Assembly: GCA_947038155.1 (NCBI GenBank)
Contig: CAMQVH010000003.1
Location: 141,670-205,669 of the forward strand
Reading direction: 5' to 3'
Length of the DNA: 64,000 nucleotides
From: an uncultured Bacteroides sp.
Lineage (GTDB): Bacteria; Bacteroidota; Bacteroidia; Bacteroidales; Bacteroidaceae
Made by a program: the position numbers and the translations under genes. Numbering within the stretch: the stretch's first letter is position 1; each line of letters starts with the position of its first letter. Positions 17,745 to 28,034 of the stretch are shown piece by piece. The notes beneath the pieces are model-generated. The model was not told the origin of the DNA. It saw nothing but the letters and a program-made list of their open reading frames with translations, and searched no databases.

Positions 17745-18726
17745 TTAATGTCAGTAATACGGACATACCGGGGCGCAGGTCATCAACTTTCTGAGTGGGA
17801 CGGGCATGAATCTCGAAGGTTCGTAAGTCATAACTTCCGGTCTGCTTCGTTGATTTCCAAGTAGCAAAACTTCCTAACGGACTGATATAATAGATTTTAA
17901 ACTCAATACCTTTTTTATTAATAGCAGGCACATCCGCAACAAAGGTGCCCTCCATCTTAAATTGTGGCATCAAATCCTCACGTACATTGAGTACTACATG
18001 AATATCGTCCATGACAACCAGGTTCATAATAGGAGTTCCCGGCGCAACCAATTCCCCACGTTTAGGAAAGATGGTAGCTATCTGACCGTTTTCAGGTGCT
18101 GTCAGCCGGGCGTCGACCAATAGTGCCGAAACTTCTTCCACCGTACTTCTGGCAGCATTCACCATACTGGCGGCAGATTCTTTATCTTCTTTCTGTGCAC
18201 CGTCTACCGCCATCTGATATTGTTCATAGGCTGCCCGTTCGGCTGCAACAGCAGCTTTATACATAGCTTCCACTTCATCTTTCCGCTGAGAAGTGACAAC
18301 ACTGTCTTTATATAAGGTAAGAATACGGTTATAAGTTGTTTTAGCCAGTGTAAGATCACTTTTTGTTTTGTTCCATAGTTGCAACGCGGTAGCAACAATC
18401 TGTCGACGGGTACCGGCATCTATTTTCTTATTCTGCTGTACGGCTACTTGCTCCAATGCATTCACCTGCTGATACTTGGCATGTATTTCGGGGCTGTTGA
18501 TTACAACGAGAGTATCTCCTTGGCGTACCCAGTCACCTTCCTGAACCAAAAAGGTATCGATACGTCCAGGAAGTTTCCCGCTAATACGGATTTCTGTCGC
18601 TTCTGCCTGCCCTTGCAGGACGAGCGGTTGTTTGTGCATCAAGATTATTCCCAGAGCAGTAAAAATACCGACTGCCAGCATAATAATGACGAATGCCCAT
18701 GAAAGGGTTCTACTAGTTGGTTTCAT
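17737..18726 (-). CDS. HlyD/EmrA-type periplasmic adaptor
   Basis: A 329-residue membrane fusion protein. An N-terminal anchor lies at about 8-29 (WAFVIIMLAVGIFTALGIIL), followed by a biotinyl-lipoyl-like half (GKLPGRIDTFLVQEGDWVRQGDTL). A helical hairpin spans about 80-200 with long coiled-coil character, and the returning half is at about 205-235 (DARLTAPENGQIATIFPKRGE). A C-terminal beta-barrel region ends LRPGMSVLLTLNE. It links the inner-membrane permeases encoded next (8-base overlap) with the TolC-like channel encoded 6 bases upstream. Confidence 0.93.
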   Translation of the reverse strand: MKPTSRTLSWAFVIIMLAVGIFTALGIILMHKQPLVLQGQAEATEIRISGKLPGRIDTFLVQEGDWVRQGDTLVVINSPEIHAKYQQVNALEQVAVQQNKKIDAGTRRQIVATALQLWNKTKSDLTLAKTTYNRILTLYKDSVVTSQRKDEVEAMYKAAVAAERAAYEQYQMAVDGAQKEDKESAASMVNAARSTVEEVSALLVDARLTAPENGQIATIFPKRGELVAPGTPIMNLVVMDDIHVVLNVREDLMPQFKMEGTFVADVPAINKKGIEFKIYYISPLGSFATWKSTKQTGSYDLRTFEIHARPTQKVDDLRPGMSVLLTLNE

Positions 18727-18732
18727 TGTTTG

Positions 18733-20145
18733 TTACGGTTTAGGTTGATAGTTTACAAATTGTTCCGGTGTGCCGCAGAGTGAAAGAAGATTCATCAATG
18801 CCACATCATATTCATAATATGCTGCCAGACGAGCCACTTTTACGTTGGCAAGCATGGTTTCAGCATCAATCACTTCGGTAGAAGTTGCCATCCCTTCAGT
18901 AAAGGATTTCTTTCGGATACGTACCAGTTCTTCACTTAGTTCGATGGTCGCATTCAGTGCTTTTACGTTATCCTGAGCTTTCTCCAATTGTGTATAGAGT
19001 TTATCCACTCCGACAGCAAGATCATCGCGTGCTTTCATTTTCCCTAAAGCCAGCGTTTGCTGGGTTAGTTTTGATTGCCGGATCTTCTTTTCCCGATCCA
19101 ATCCGTCAAAGAGATTCCATGTAAAGCCAATTCCCACCATGGTACGCGGCAGTAAATTGCTTTGAATGCCATGCGAATAGAGGGTCTGTTTTCCAAAAAG
19201 GGCTATATTCGGCAAGTATCCGCTTTGGGCAATCCGTACTTCCTGTTTAGCGATATGTTCTTGCAGCTGCAGTTGATTAAGCATATAGTTTCCGCTGTTG
19301 ACCGACATATCAAAAAGCATTTTGGGTGGTAACGAATCATTCATGAAAAGGGGAGAAGTAGGAACGATATTCTCATCCGTATCTTTTTTATTCAACAAAA
19401 CTTTCAAGGCACTCTGCACCACAGTTTCTTCCTTTCGTGCAGCTTCCAATGCCCGTTTTGCTTCATCCATATTCACTTGTGCAAACAGTCGTCCTGCTTT
19501 GTCTATCATTCCGGCAGCTTCCAGTTTCAAAGCATTTTCATAATGCTTCTGCAGACCTTTATATGTTTCTTCACGTACCGCTATGACCTGTTGTGCCAAC
19601 CGCAGACCATAATAACTTTCTGCCAACAGGTTTTGCTGGCTTGCAGCAGTCTGTGCACGATTCTCTCGCGCCAGATCCACCATTGTCCGACCAATATTTG
19701 TTGCACGAAATCTTTTTCCTCCGGAAAAGAGCACCCATTCTGCCGACAGATCAACAGTCGTCAAGTTTCTCGGAGTTAGTGGAAAGACAAGAGTATTGGC
19801 TCCTATTTTATCCAGAACAGCTGAGATTATCTGGTCATCCGGAATAATTGAATGTACAAAGTCTTTTGCCGGATCAGTAAACTGAGACAATGGCTGCTTC
19901 ACTTCTATCTTCTCGGACATATGCACAAATGCACCTGTAGACTGCAAGGTAGGATACCAAAAAGCATTGAGCTTATCACGTTCTGCCTTGGCAATCTCTA
20001 TCCCCTTATCAGCTATCTTCAAGCTCTGATTTCCCTGATTAAGCAGGTGCAACGATTCTTCGAAACTTAGCGGTGTCTGTGCATTTGTCTGAATGACGAA
20101 AAAACACAAAGCCCATAGTACAAAAAGTATCTTATTTTTTTTCAT
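18733..20145 (-). CDS. TolC-family outer-membrane channel
   Basis: A 470-residue TolC-type protein. The signal peptide is at about 1-22 (ILFVLWALCFFVIQTNAQ), followed by two outer-membrane-efflux repeats with long alpha-helical segments (about 25-240 and 275-465) and many Ala, Gln and Lys heptads typical of the periplasmic tunnel. It is the first gene of a four-gene minus-strand exporter operon (channel, adaptor, two permeases). No dedicated transcription regulator is adjacent; a 740-base gene-free region lies upstream and the hybrid two-component gene lies downstream on the same strand. Confidence 0.93.
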   Translation of the reverse strand: MKKNKILFVLWALCFFVIQTNAQTPLSFEESLHLLNQGNQSLKIADKGIEIAKAERDKLNAFWYPTLQSTGAFVHMSEKIEVKQPLSQFTDPAKDFVHSIIPDDQIISAVLDKIGANTLVFPLTPRNLTTVDLSAEWVLFSGGKRFRATNIGRTMVDLARENRAQTAASQQNLLAESYYGLRLAQQVIAVREETYKGLQKHYENALKLEAAGMIDKAGRLFAQVNMDEAKRALEAARKEETVVQSALKVLLNKKDTDENIVPTSPLFMNDSLPPKMLFDMSVNSGNYMLNQLQLQEHIAKQEVRIAQSGYLPNIALFGKQTLYSHGIQSNLLPRTMVGIGFTWNLFDGLDREKKIRQSKLTQQTLALGKMKARDDLAVGVDKLYTQLEKAQDNVKALNATIELSEELVRIRKKSFTEGMATSTEVIDAETMLANVKVARLAAYYEYDVALMNLLSLCGTPEQFVNYQPKP

Positions 20146-20374
20146 GCTGGTTAGGTTAAATCTAAAATTGAGACTTTCTAACAGATGAGAGGACGGGTTT
20201 GTTCACTTTGGCAAACAGAGAAAGAATCTTAAAAAAATGTTCTATATTTAATATTACACAAAGAATAGCCCCATACGTATTTCATCAAACAGCAGAAATT
20301 ATGCATAAATACGCATAATAATATACAGAATTTCAATATATTTTTGCATATATATTATCAGATTATACAGAAAA

Positions 20375-20477
20375 AGAACGTTATTTGAGCTATTTCCTTT
20401 TTAAAGGAACGATTACTTGGTTTTAAACCAACGGGACGTTGGTCGGTGAGGAACGTTCTGCTCCTTTAAAAGGAACG
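20375..20477. repeat. Cluster of iterated palindromes, possible structured RNA or regulator site
   Basis: Three palindromes share the plan arm-TTTAAA-arm-ACG: one at 20394-20411 (TTCC..GGAACG), one at 20419-20433 (TTGG..CCAACG) and one at 20462-20477 (TCC..GGAACG). ACCAACG at 20427-20433 also pairs with CGTTGGT at 20437-20443, and AGAACGTT at 20375-20382 pairs with AACGTTCT at 20452-20459. Nested pairing of this kind suggests either a folded RNA or multiple binding sites. A -7-like box lies just upstream at 20339. Confidence 0.4.
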
Positions 20478-20816
20478 AATAAAACACAAGTAAAACAGGT
20501 CATTTGTTTTGGATACGACTAATATCTCAATCATTTTAATCTTTCAGATTGAATCAGTTAGTAGCCATTCTATTAACTTATTGTTAGTATAGACAGATAA
20601 AATCACGCATATTGATAAGAATTAAATCCAATAATATTAAGTTTTGAAAATATCTGATTAGAAATCCAGAGGATTTTATCGAATCATTTTATTTCTATCT
20701 GTATATTTTAAATTGTACAGCAATCGAATATACGATTTTTCATATCCGATTCTTTTTTTCATCTGGAATAGAAATTATATTATAGATTTTCCTCTGCTAA
20801 AATTTGAAGAAATTTA

Positions 20817-20846
20817 TTTGAGATATAAAAATTATGTTTACCTTTG
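20817..20846 (+). promoter_or_regulatory. Promoter of tRNA-Gly (TTTG - 18 - TACCTTTG)
   Basis: A -33 element TTTG at 20817-20820 and a -7 element TACCTTTG at 20839-20846 match the Bacteroides consensus closely. The tRNA begins 40 bases downstream. Confidence 0.75.
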
Positions 20847-20885
20847 CATCAACATTTCATAAGGCTTTTATGAAAGATACAAGTT

Positions 20886-20961
20886 GCGGTAGTAGCTCAG
20901 TTGGTAGAGCATTAGCTTCCCAAGCTAAGGGTCACGAGTTCGAGTCTCGCTTACCGCTCCA
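20886..20961 (+). tRNA. tRNA-Gly (anticodon CCC)
   Basis: A full cloverleaf can be folded by hand: acceptor GCGGTAG with TTACCGC, D arm GCTC...GAGC with a normal GG in the loop, anticodon arm TTAGC-TTCCCAA-GCTAA giving anticodon CCC, and T loop TTCGAGT. The discriminator is T and CCA is encoded at 20959-20961. There is one A-C mismatch at the outer T-stem pair. Confidence 0.95.
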
Positions 20962-21172
20962 TTATAAAACAGGTAGTCAGACAATGACTATCTGTTTTTA
21001 TATTTTTACAAGAGTTCTTTTAACTCATTTTCTTGATATTTTATGTATCAGATAAATACGATAAAGTCCTAGAAAAGTGACTATAATAGTAACTATAAAT
21101 AGGTAAATCAGTCACATAAGGCGGTATAAAGAAAATAATGCAAGAAGAATAGGGCAGTTCGTTCCTTTTTCG

Positions 21173-21180
21173 TATTTTTG
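21173..21180 (+). promoter_or_regulatory. Candidate -7 box of proS (TATTTTTG)
   Basis: It matches TAnnTTTG and lies 43 bases before the proS start codon. No clear -33 TTTG is seen. Confidence 0.5.
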
Positions 21181-21223
21181 CACCCTGTTTTAACATCCAA
21201 GAAAACTTAAATAGAAAAATATA

Positions 21224-22717
<1,494 letters not shown>

Positions 22718-22740
22718 AAGCACATATCTATTTCAATAGT

Positions 22741-22783
22741 AAAAGAGTCAGATTTTCAAAATTGAGAATCTGACTCTTTTTTT
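22741..22783 (+). terminator. Intrinsic terminator of proS
   Basis: A perfect 14-bp stem, AAAAGAGTCAGATT at 22741-22754 with AATCTGACTCTTTT at 22767-22780, followed by further T residues, 24 bases after the proS stop. Confidence 0.9.
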
Positions 22784-22853
22784 ATCCATTTCAGTTTTAT
22801 TTCAGAAATATCCCTTTTCTTTGTAGACAGTAATAAAGAAAGGAGAAGATTTT

Positions 22854-23531
22854 ATGAAGATATTAATTGTAGAAGATGAACCCTCTTTAAGAGAATTGAT
22901 ACAACGTTCGTTGGAAAAAGAACGTTATGTCGTAGAGACGGCTGGAGACTTCAACAGTGCATTATACAAAATAGAAGACTACGACTATGATTGTGTCTTA
23001 CTGGATATTATGCTGCCGGACGGGAGCGGCCTTGACCTTCTCGAACGCTTGAAAGCTCTCCACAAACGGGAAAATGTGATTATTATCTCTGCCAAAGATT
23101 CGCTGGAAGACAAAGTACTGGGACTGGAACTAGGCGCTGACGATTATTTGCCGAAACCATTTCATCTGGCAGAATTAAATGCGCGGATCAAAAGTGTGAT
23201 CCGTCGGAATCAACATGATGGAGAAATCGATATCCGTCAGGGAAATGTAAGGATAGAACCCGACAAATACCGGGTGTTTGTTAACGAACAGGAGCTGGAA
23301 CTGAACAGAAAAGAATATGATATCCTGCTTTACTTTATAAATCGTCCCGGCCGTCTGGTCAATAAAAACACACTGGCAGAATCGGTATGGGGAGACCACA
23401 TCGATCAAGTGGATAACTTTGACTTCATTTATGCACAAATCAAAAATCTTCGCAAAAAATTGAAGGATGCCGAAGCAAATATTGAAATCAAAGCCGTTTA
23501 CGGATTCGGCTATAAACTGATTGTAGAATAA
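22854..23531 (+). CDS. OmpR-family response regulator
   Basis: A 225-residue response regulator. The receiver domain (1-115) has acidic residues in VEDEP, the phospho-acceptor Asp51 in VLLDIMLPDG, Ser in IIISAKD and Lys in LPKPFH. The C-terminal winged helix (about 130-224) has the OmpR pattern (LNRKEYDILLYFINRPGRLV ... GFGYKLIV). The cognate kinase starts 22 bases downstream. The neighbouring NEW3/ABC operon and the two PepSY-like genes are plausible targets because genes for PepSY-like proteins are often placed beside two-component systems in Bacteroidota, but that is inference. Confidence 0.95.
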   Translation: MKILIVEDEPSLRELIQRSLEKERYVVETAGDFNSALYKIEDYDYDCVLLDIMLPDGSGLDLLERLKALHKRENVIIISAKDSLEDKVLGLELGADDYLPKPFHLAELNARIKSVIRRNQHDGEIDIRQGNVRIEPDKYRVFVNEQELELNRKEYDILLYFINRPGRLVNKNTLAESVWGDHIDQVDNFDFIYAQIKNLRKKLKDAEANIEIKAVYGFGYKLIVE

Positions 23532-23553
23532 TAGAAACCAGAAAGGACCATCC

Positions 23554-24837
23554 ATGAAACTTATATATTATATCATTCTTCGCATCACCATCGCCCTGAC
23601 TCTTATCCTGACTGTCTGGGCAGTCTTTTTCTATGTTACGATGATTGACGAAGTCAACGATGAAGTGGATGATTCACTGGAAGATTATTCGGAAACAATC
23701 ATTATCCGCGCATTGGCAGGAGAGGAGCTTCCCTCCCAAAATAATGGTTCCAATAATCAATATTACCTGAAAGAAATAACCAAAGAATATGCAAAGAGCC
23801 AGGAAGATATCCAATATAAAGACTCCATGGTATACATTGTAGAAAAAGAGGAAACAGAACCGGCACGTATCCTGACCACTATCTTTAAAGATGACGAAGA
23901 CCGTTATTACGAATTGACCGTATCCACTCCCAGCATCGAAAAAGATGATTTGAAAAGTGCGATTCAAGTCTGGATTATTTTCCTGTATGTAGCTCTGTTA
24001 CTTTGTATCATCATCATATCCGTATGGGTATTTTATCGTAATATGCGACCGCTGTATATACTACTTCATTGGTTGGACAGCTATCAGACCGGAAAGAAAA
24101 ACAAACCTCTGAAAAACGATACACGGATCACGGAATTCCGCAAACTGAATGATGCGGCCGCCCGTTACGTAGAGCGGACAGAACAAATGTTCGAACAGCA
24201 GAAGCAGTTCATCGGAAACGCCTCACATGAGATTCAGACACCGCTTGCTATCTGCCGCAATCGGCTGGAAATGCTGATGGAGGACGATTCTTTGGCCGAG
24301 AACCAGCTTGAAGAGTTGATGAAAACCCATCAGACACTGGAATATATCACCAAACTAAACAAATCTCTGCTGCTACTATCAAAAATAGATAACGGTCAGT
24401 TCACCGACACCAAAGAGGTAGACTTAAACGTACTCCTCAGGCAATACCTGAAAGACTATAAAGAAGTCTACAACTACAAGAACATAGAAGTAAGTATAAC
24501 AGAACAGGCTAATTTCCATGTGACCATGAACGAGTCTCTGGCCATTGCTTTACTGACAAACCTGTTAAAGAACGCGTTCGTGCATAACGTAGACGGAGGA
24601 CATATCCGGATTATCATAACCAAACATAGCATCACCTTCCGAAATTCCGGAGAGAAGCAACCACTGGATGAAACTCACATCTTTGAACGTTTCTATCAAG
24701 GACACAAAAAAGAAGGATCTACCGGATTAGGGTTGGCAATAACCGATTCCATCTGCCGTCTGCAACAGCTGAACTTGCGATATTACTTCGAACAAAGAGA
24801 ACATTGTTTCGAAATCTCCAGTAAGAACCAGAAGTAA
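23554..24837 (+). CDS. Sensor histidine kinase, inner membrane
   Basis: A 427-residue sensor kinase with two membrane helices (about 5-28 and 138-162) flanking a short periplasmic domain of about 105 residues rich in acidic residues. A HAMP-like linker precedes the HisKA domain with the phospho-His near residue 225 (NASHEIQTPLAIC). The ATPase domain has the N box LLTNLLKNAFVHN and a GSTGLGLAI G2 box. The usual DxGxG box is replaced by RNSGE, so the canonical Asp of the nucleotide pocket is Asn; this variant is seen in some Bacteroidota kinases, but it may lower activity. It is paired with the response regulator just upstream and is convergent with the permease gene downstream. Confidence 0.93.
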   Translation: MKLIYYIILRITIALTLILTVWAVFFYVTMIDEVNDEVDDSLEDYSETIIIRALAGEELPSQNNGSNNQYYLKEITKEYAKSQEDIQYKDSMVYIVEKEETEPARILTTIFKDDEDRYYELTVSTPSIEKDDLKSAIQVWIIFLYVALLLCIIIISVWVFYRNMRPLYILLHWLDSYQTGKKNKPLKNDTRITEFRKLNDAAARYVERTEQMFEQQKQFIGNASHEIQTPLAICRNRLEMLMEDDSLAENQLEELMKTHQTLEYITKLNKSLLLLSKIDNGQFTDTKEVDLNVLLRQYLKDYKEVYNYKNIEVSITEQANFHVTMNESLAIALLTNLLKNAFVHNVDGGHIRIIITKHSITFRNSGEKQPLDETHIFERFYQGHKKEGSTGLGLAITDSICRLQQLNLRYYFEQREHCFEISSKNQK

Positions 24838-24855
24838 AACAACTGATAAAACACA

Positions 24856-24893
24856 TCTGCCATCCAGAGCAAAATAATGTACTGGATGGCAGA
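24856..24893. terminator. Hairpin between convergent kinase and permease genes
   Basis: TCTGCCATCCAG at 24856-24867 pairs perfectly with CTGGATGGCAGA at 24882-24893 around a 14-base loop. There is no long T tract, but it sits between two convergent stops. Confidence 0.55.
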
Positions 24894-24956
24894 ATTAATT
24901 GGGTACTGTCTAAGATTACACTTTATGACAGTGTCTGGTTTGGATTCCGCATATGA

Positions 24957-25913
24957 TTATCGGGATCGGATTTCCCTTCTCATAAACATAATATACGAGA
25001 TTGCAAAGCAGATAACAGTCGCTGCAATCAGCCCCGTGAGCTGTGGCCAAACAACAAGCAGACTCTGTCCCAACGGCAGCGGACTCGGAATAGCCCCTTG
25101 TACCTGTTCCATCGTAAGCGGTCCGATACTTCTGACAGAAGGCATCAGCAGCGTTGTAGTAGCTTCATTAAACAATTCACTGGGTGCCAGACGCATTAAT
25201 CCAAGAATAAATTTCTGATAACTGATAATCTGATAAGGAGACGCCATCTGCGACGGACTTAATCCCTTTGCCACCAAATTGACAATCATCGTATAGAATA
25301 CGCTGAAAAACAGCCAAACGGCTACGGAAGCCAGCGCAGAAGTAGCAGCCTGACGGAAACGGAGTGAGAATAAGATGGCCAGGTTCAACCAAAAGGCTAC
25401 ATAAAAGATACTCGTTATAAGAAAGAAAACGATTCTCCAGAATTCTTCAGCCGTAGGAGGAATGCCAATGGCAATCAATCCGAATCCCATCACCAAAAAG
25501 CCCAATACAAACAGCATAATACCTATCACGATCAAAGCAGCCACAAACTTCGCATTAATGATACAATCACGATGAATGGGCTGAGACAGCATACGGCTCA
25601 ATGTCCCCTTATTCTGCTCCGAATTGACAGCATCGAATCCCAAAGCAATTCCTAATAAAGGACCTAAAAAGTTAATAAACAGTACAAAGGAGGGGAGAGT
25701 CCCATCCGAAGCTGTGAATAACTTCAAGAAGAGGAACGAACTGTCCGGATCATCCGGTTTGATAGCCGCACCGATATTAGTAAGCGCCGTGTATAGCGAT
25801 CCCATACAAGTAAGCGCTATGATACCGATCAGAATAAGAAAACGCCAGCTTTTGACATGATCGGATATTTCCTTATGTACGATAACCCAAAAAGGATGAT
25901 TGACTTTACTCAT
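24957..25913 (-). CDS. ABC-2 family transporter permease (GldF/NosY-like)
   Basis: A 318-residue permease with six predicted membrane helices, including LILIGIIALTCMGSLYTAL and the C-terminal LIAATVICFAISYIMF, and the family motif ALGFDAVNSEQNKGTLSRMLSQPIHRD. I chose the ATG at 25913, which overlaps the ATPase stop (ATGAGTAA) and has GGAGG just upstream. It forms an ABC system with the ATPase encoded upstream and probably with the NEW3 membrane protein, an arrangement (COG1470, COG1131, COG1277) found in several phyla. The substrate is unknown. Confidence 0.9.
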   Translation of the reverse strand: MSKVNHPFWVIVHKEISDHVKSWRFLILIGIIALTCMGSLYTALTNIGAAIKPDDPDSSFLFLKLFTASDGTLPSFVLFINFLGPLLGIALGFDAVNSEQNKGTLSRMLSQPIHRDCIINAKFVAALIVIGIMLFVLGFLVMGFGLIAIGIPPTAEEFWRIVFFLITSIFYVAFWLNLAILFSLRFRQAATSALASVAVWLFFSVFYTMIVNLVAKGLSPSQMASPYQIISYQKFILGLMRLAPSELFNEATTTLLMPSVRSIGPLTMEQVQGAIPSPLPLGQSLLVVWPQLTGLIAATVICFAISYIMFMRREIRSR

Positions 25914-26649
25914 GTCTTTCGCCTCCTTCCTCAAAATAATGGTTATAAATATCAGACAATTCCTGTTTCTTTTCTTTCAGTTCTGCCATATCAATCAGAG
26001 CAAGTATTTTGCCGTTACTGAACAATCCCACTCTGTCGCATACTTTCTGTGCCTGGTCCAGATGGTGGGAAGAAAACAAAACCGTCAGCCCTTCCTCCTT
26101 GCTCAGCCAGCGAATCAGTTCGATAAATTCCTGAACACCCGCAGGGTCAATTCCCGAAGTCGGCTCATCCAGAATAATGATTTCGGGATTTTTAATAAGC
26201 ACATCGGCCAGCCCAAGACGTTGTCTCATACCGCGGGAATACTTTCCGGTTTTCTTTTTCAGCTGATCTTCAAGCCCTACGCGCTTCATCAGCTCCAGTG
26301 CTTTTACTTTCGCCTCCTTGTCAGGGATACCATTCAGCCGTGCCGTATACATCAGATTTTCCGGACCTGTCATGTCATCATAGAATCCCACATCTTCGGG
26401 CAGATAGCCGATTTTCCTTTTCACTTCAATAGGATGAGTGGTAGAATTAATTCCACAAATCTCGACAATTCCCGATGTGGGCTCCGTTAATCCCAGCATC
26501 ATCAAAATAGTAGTTGACTTTCCGGCACCGTTCGGACCCAGCAAACCGAAGATTTCTCCTTTCCGGATACTCAGGCGAATATGATCTACAGCAGTAAATT
26601 TACCGTATTGTTTGGTTAATTCGGTAAGTACGATCACTTGTTCGCCCAT
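25906..26649 (-). CDS. ABC transporter ATP-binding protein
   Basis: A 247-residue ATPase with Walker A GPNGAGKST (about 36-44), Q loop, signature YSRGMRQRLGLA (about 138), Walker B IIILDEPTSGIDP (about 158-170) and switch His in SSHHLDQ. It should power the permease encoded immediately downstream, whose start overlaps the end of this gene. It starts 3 bases after the stop of the NEW3 protein gene, so the three genes form one unit. It is more like GldA/NatA-type ATPases than importers. Confidence 0.95.
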   Translation of the reverse strand: MGEQVIVLTELTKQYGKFTAVDHIRLSIRKGEIFGLLGPNGAGKSTTILMMLGLTEPTSGIVEICGINSTTHPIEVKRKIGYLPEDVGFYDDMTGPENLMYTARLNGIPDKEAKVKALELMKRVGLEDQLKKKTGKYSRGMRQRLGLADVLIKNPEIIILDEPTSGIDPAGVQEFIELIRWLSKEEGLTVLFSSHHLDQAQKVCDRVGLFSNGKILALIDMAELKEKKQELSDIYNHYFEEGGERHE

Positions 26650-26652
26650 AAT

Positions 26653-27804
26653 TTACCTCCTTCCATATTTACGGAACAGATAGTAGACAACACCGATAGT
26701 AGCCAGAATAATCAGAACACCTACCCATCCCCAAATCATCGGAGTCTTTACGGCAATTCTGAATTGAGCGTCCGCATTCACTTCCGGAGTTTTGGCCATC
26801 ATCGTAGTTACATAATCACCCGGAAGCGCTTTCTTAGATGCTTTCAAGATGGCTACAGCAGTAGCCGTTTCTCCGGCTTTCAGCATTTCTATCTTTGACG
26901 GTTCGAAAGCTACATCCCAGTCAACCGGCTTGTTGGCAGACAGCTGGATATCTTTCAATAAGGAAGAACCTGTATTTTTAATTTCCAGTTCGATCCGTTT
27001 GGTATCACCGGCAGTCACGTCAGAACTTAATAATCCTCTCGGGGTGGTCAGTTCCATCTGATAAGAACCGGTGACAACTACTTCCAGTTCCAGTTCAGCC
27101 GAAGTATTGCCCGTAGCGGCACGTACGGGAATTTTATAACTGCCAGCTTCCACATTAGCAGGAGGAGTGATGTCTATACTTACATTCTGGCTACTGTTGG
27201 CTTCTACTTGTGCGGAAGTTGCCTGCTTATAATTAGGTTTGAAAATAACATTCCAGCCTCTGGGTGCTTTAGCCATCAGCGCATACAGTTGCTGATCGGC
27301 AGTCTGATTCTTCAGTGTGGCATTAAAGGTGAAAGTTGATTTGGAATTTCCCTGCATATTGGGCTGGTCGGTGGTAAACTCCGTCTGATAAGTACCTTGT
27401 TGTGCCACAACGACATTCAGAGGGAGTTGCGCTTCTCCGGCAGACACTACAAAGTGGTAGCTGCCTCTGCTTACTTTTAAAGGAACATCTACCTTTAGAT
27501 TAAAAGTCTTCTTTTCTTTAGGGAGTACGGCCAACTGACTGAGATTCCAACCACCGGATTTCATTTCATGTTTCCAGCTGCTTGATAGGCCACTGACGGA
27601 AAGATTGGCATTCACCAACTTGTCTGTATTGTTAATCAGGTCAATGCTGTAGTCAATAGACGCCCCCGGTGAAACGGAGATTTTTGTGTAAGGTGTGTAC
27701 AAGATCACGCTTTTAGGTATAGAGTCGTTAGCGTGTGTGTTACTCATGGGAAGTATTCCCAGCAAAACAGTTAATAATAAAAAACAATTTGTTCTCATAG
27801 TCAT
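26653..27804 (-). CDS. NEW3-domain membrane-anchored protein linked to ABC transporter
   Basis: A 383-residue protein with a signal peptide (about 1-27, LLLTVLLGILPMSNTHA), a series of immunoglobulin-like beta-sandwich NEW3 modules (about 35-345) and one C-terminal membrane helix (about 355-375) followed by RKYGRR. The bulk should lie in the periplasm, with the tail in the inner membrane beside the transporter. Proteins of this COG1470 type usually sit upstream of an ATPase/permease pair, as here. A second ATG 6 bases downstream is an equally good start. The -7 box at 27863-27856 fits its promoter. Confidence 0.85.
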   Translation of the reverse strand: MTMRTNCFLLLTVLLGILPMSNTHANDSIPKSVILYTPYTKISVSPGASIDYSIDLINNTDKLVNANLSVSGLSSSWKHEMKSGGWNLSQLAVLPKEKKTFNLKVDVPLKVSRGSYHFVVSAGEAQLPLNVVVAQQGTYQTEFTTDQPNMQGNSKSTFTFNATLKNQTADQQLYALMAKAPRGWNVIFKPNYKQATSAQVEANSSQNVSIDITPPANVEAGSYKIPVRAATGNTSAELELEVVVTGSYQMELTTPRGLLSSDVTAGDTKRIELEIKNTGSSLLKDIQLSANKPVDWDVAFEPSKIEMLKAGETATAVAILKASKKALPGDYVTTMMAKTPEVNADAQFRIAVKTPMIWGWVGVLIILATIGVVYYLFRKYGRR

Positions 27805-27855
27805 ACGAAAGTTCTTATGGTTGATTTAATATGAATATTGTCAAATTTGTGCCTG

Positions 27856-27863
27856 CAAAAATA
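27856..27863 (-). promoter_or_regulatory. Candidate -7 box of the NEW3/ABC operon
   Basis: The minus strand reads TATTTTTG, matching TAnnTTTG, 52 bases before the NEW3 gene start. The divergent region to 28034 also serves the PepSY-like genes (CATCTTTG at 27978-27985 on the plus strand is a weaker match). Confidence 0.45.
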
Positions 27864-28034
27864 AGCGATGAATTTATTAGTTGCTGTTAAAAGAAACAAA
27901 AGAATACAATAAGAAAGATTTCCTTTGTTTTTTTCGGATTTTGCCCAAAATTCCCAAATCTTTTCAGATTCTCCTCTCATCTTTGCATTATAAATTAAAT
28001 GATAATAGTAAAACCAATTAAAAAAACAACGATT

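Larger units (their letters stand above)
20146..20885. other. Long gene-free region upstream of the exporter operon and tRNA-Gly
   Basis: 740 bases of AT-rich sequence with no supportable ORF. It holds an inverted repeat at 20299-20318 (TTATGC...GCATAA), a plus-strand -7-like TATTTTTG at 20339-20346, a cluster of palindromes at 20375-20477, and the tRNA-Gly promoter at 20817-20846. The stretch 20490-20800 shows nothing else I recognise. Confidence 0.6.

Noticed and set aside
20834..21055. Short open frame covering the tRNA-Gly gene
   Set aside because: It overlaps a well-folded tRNA and its promoter, and has no protein-like features.
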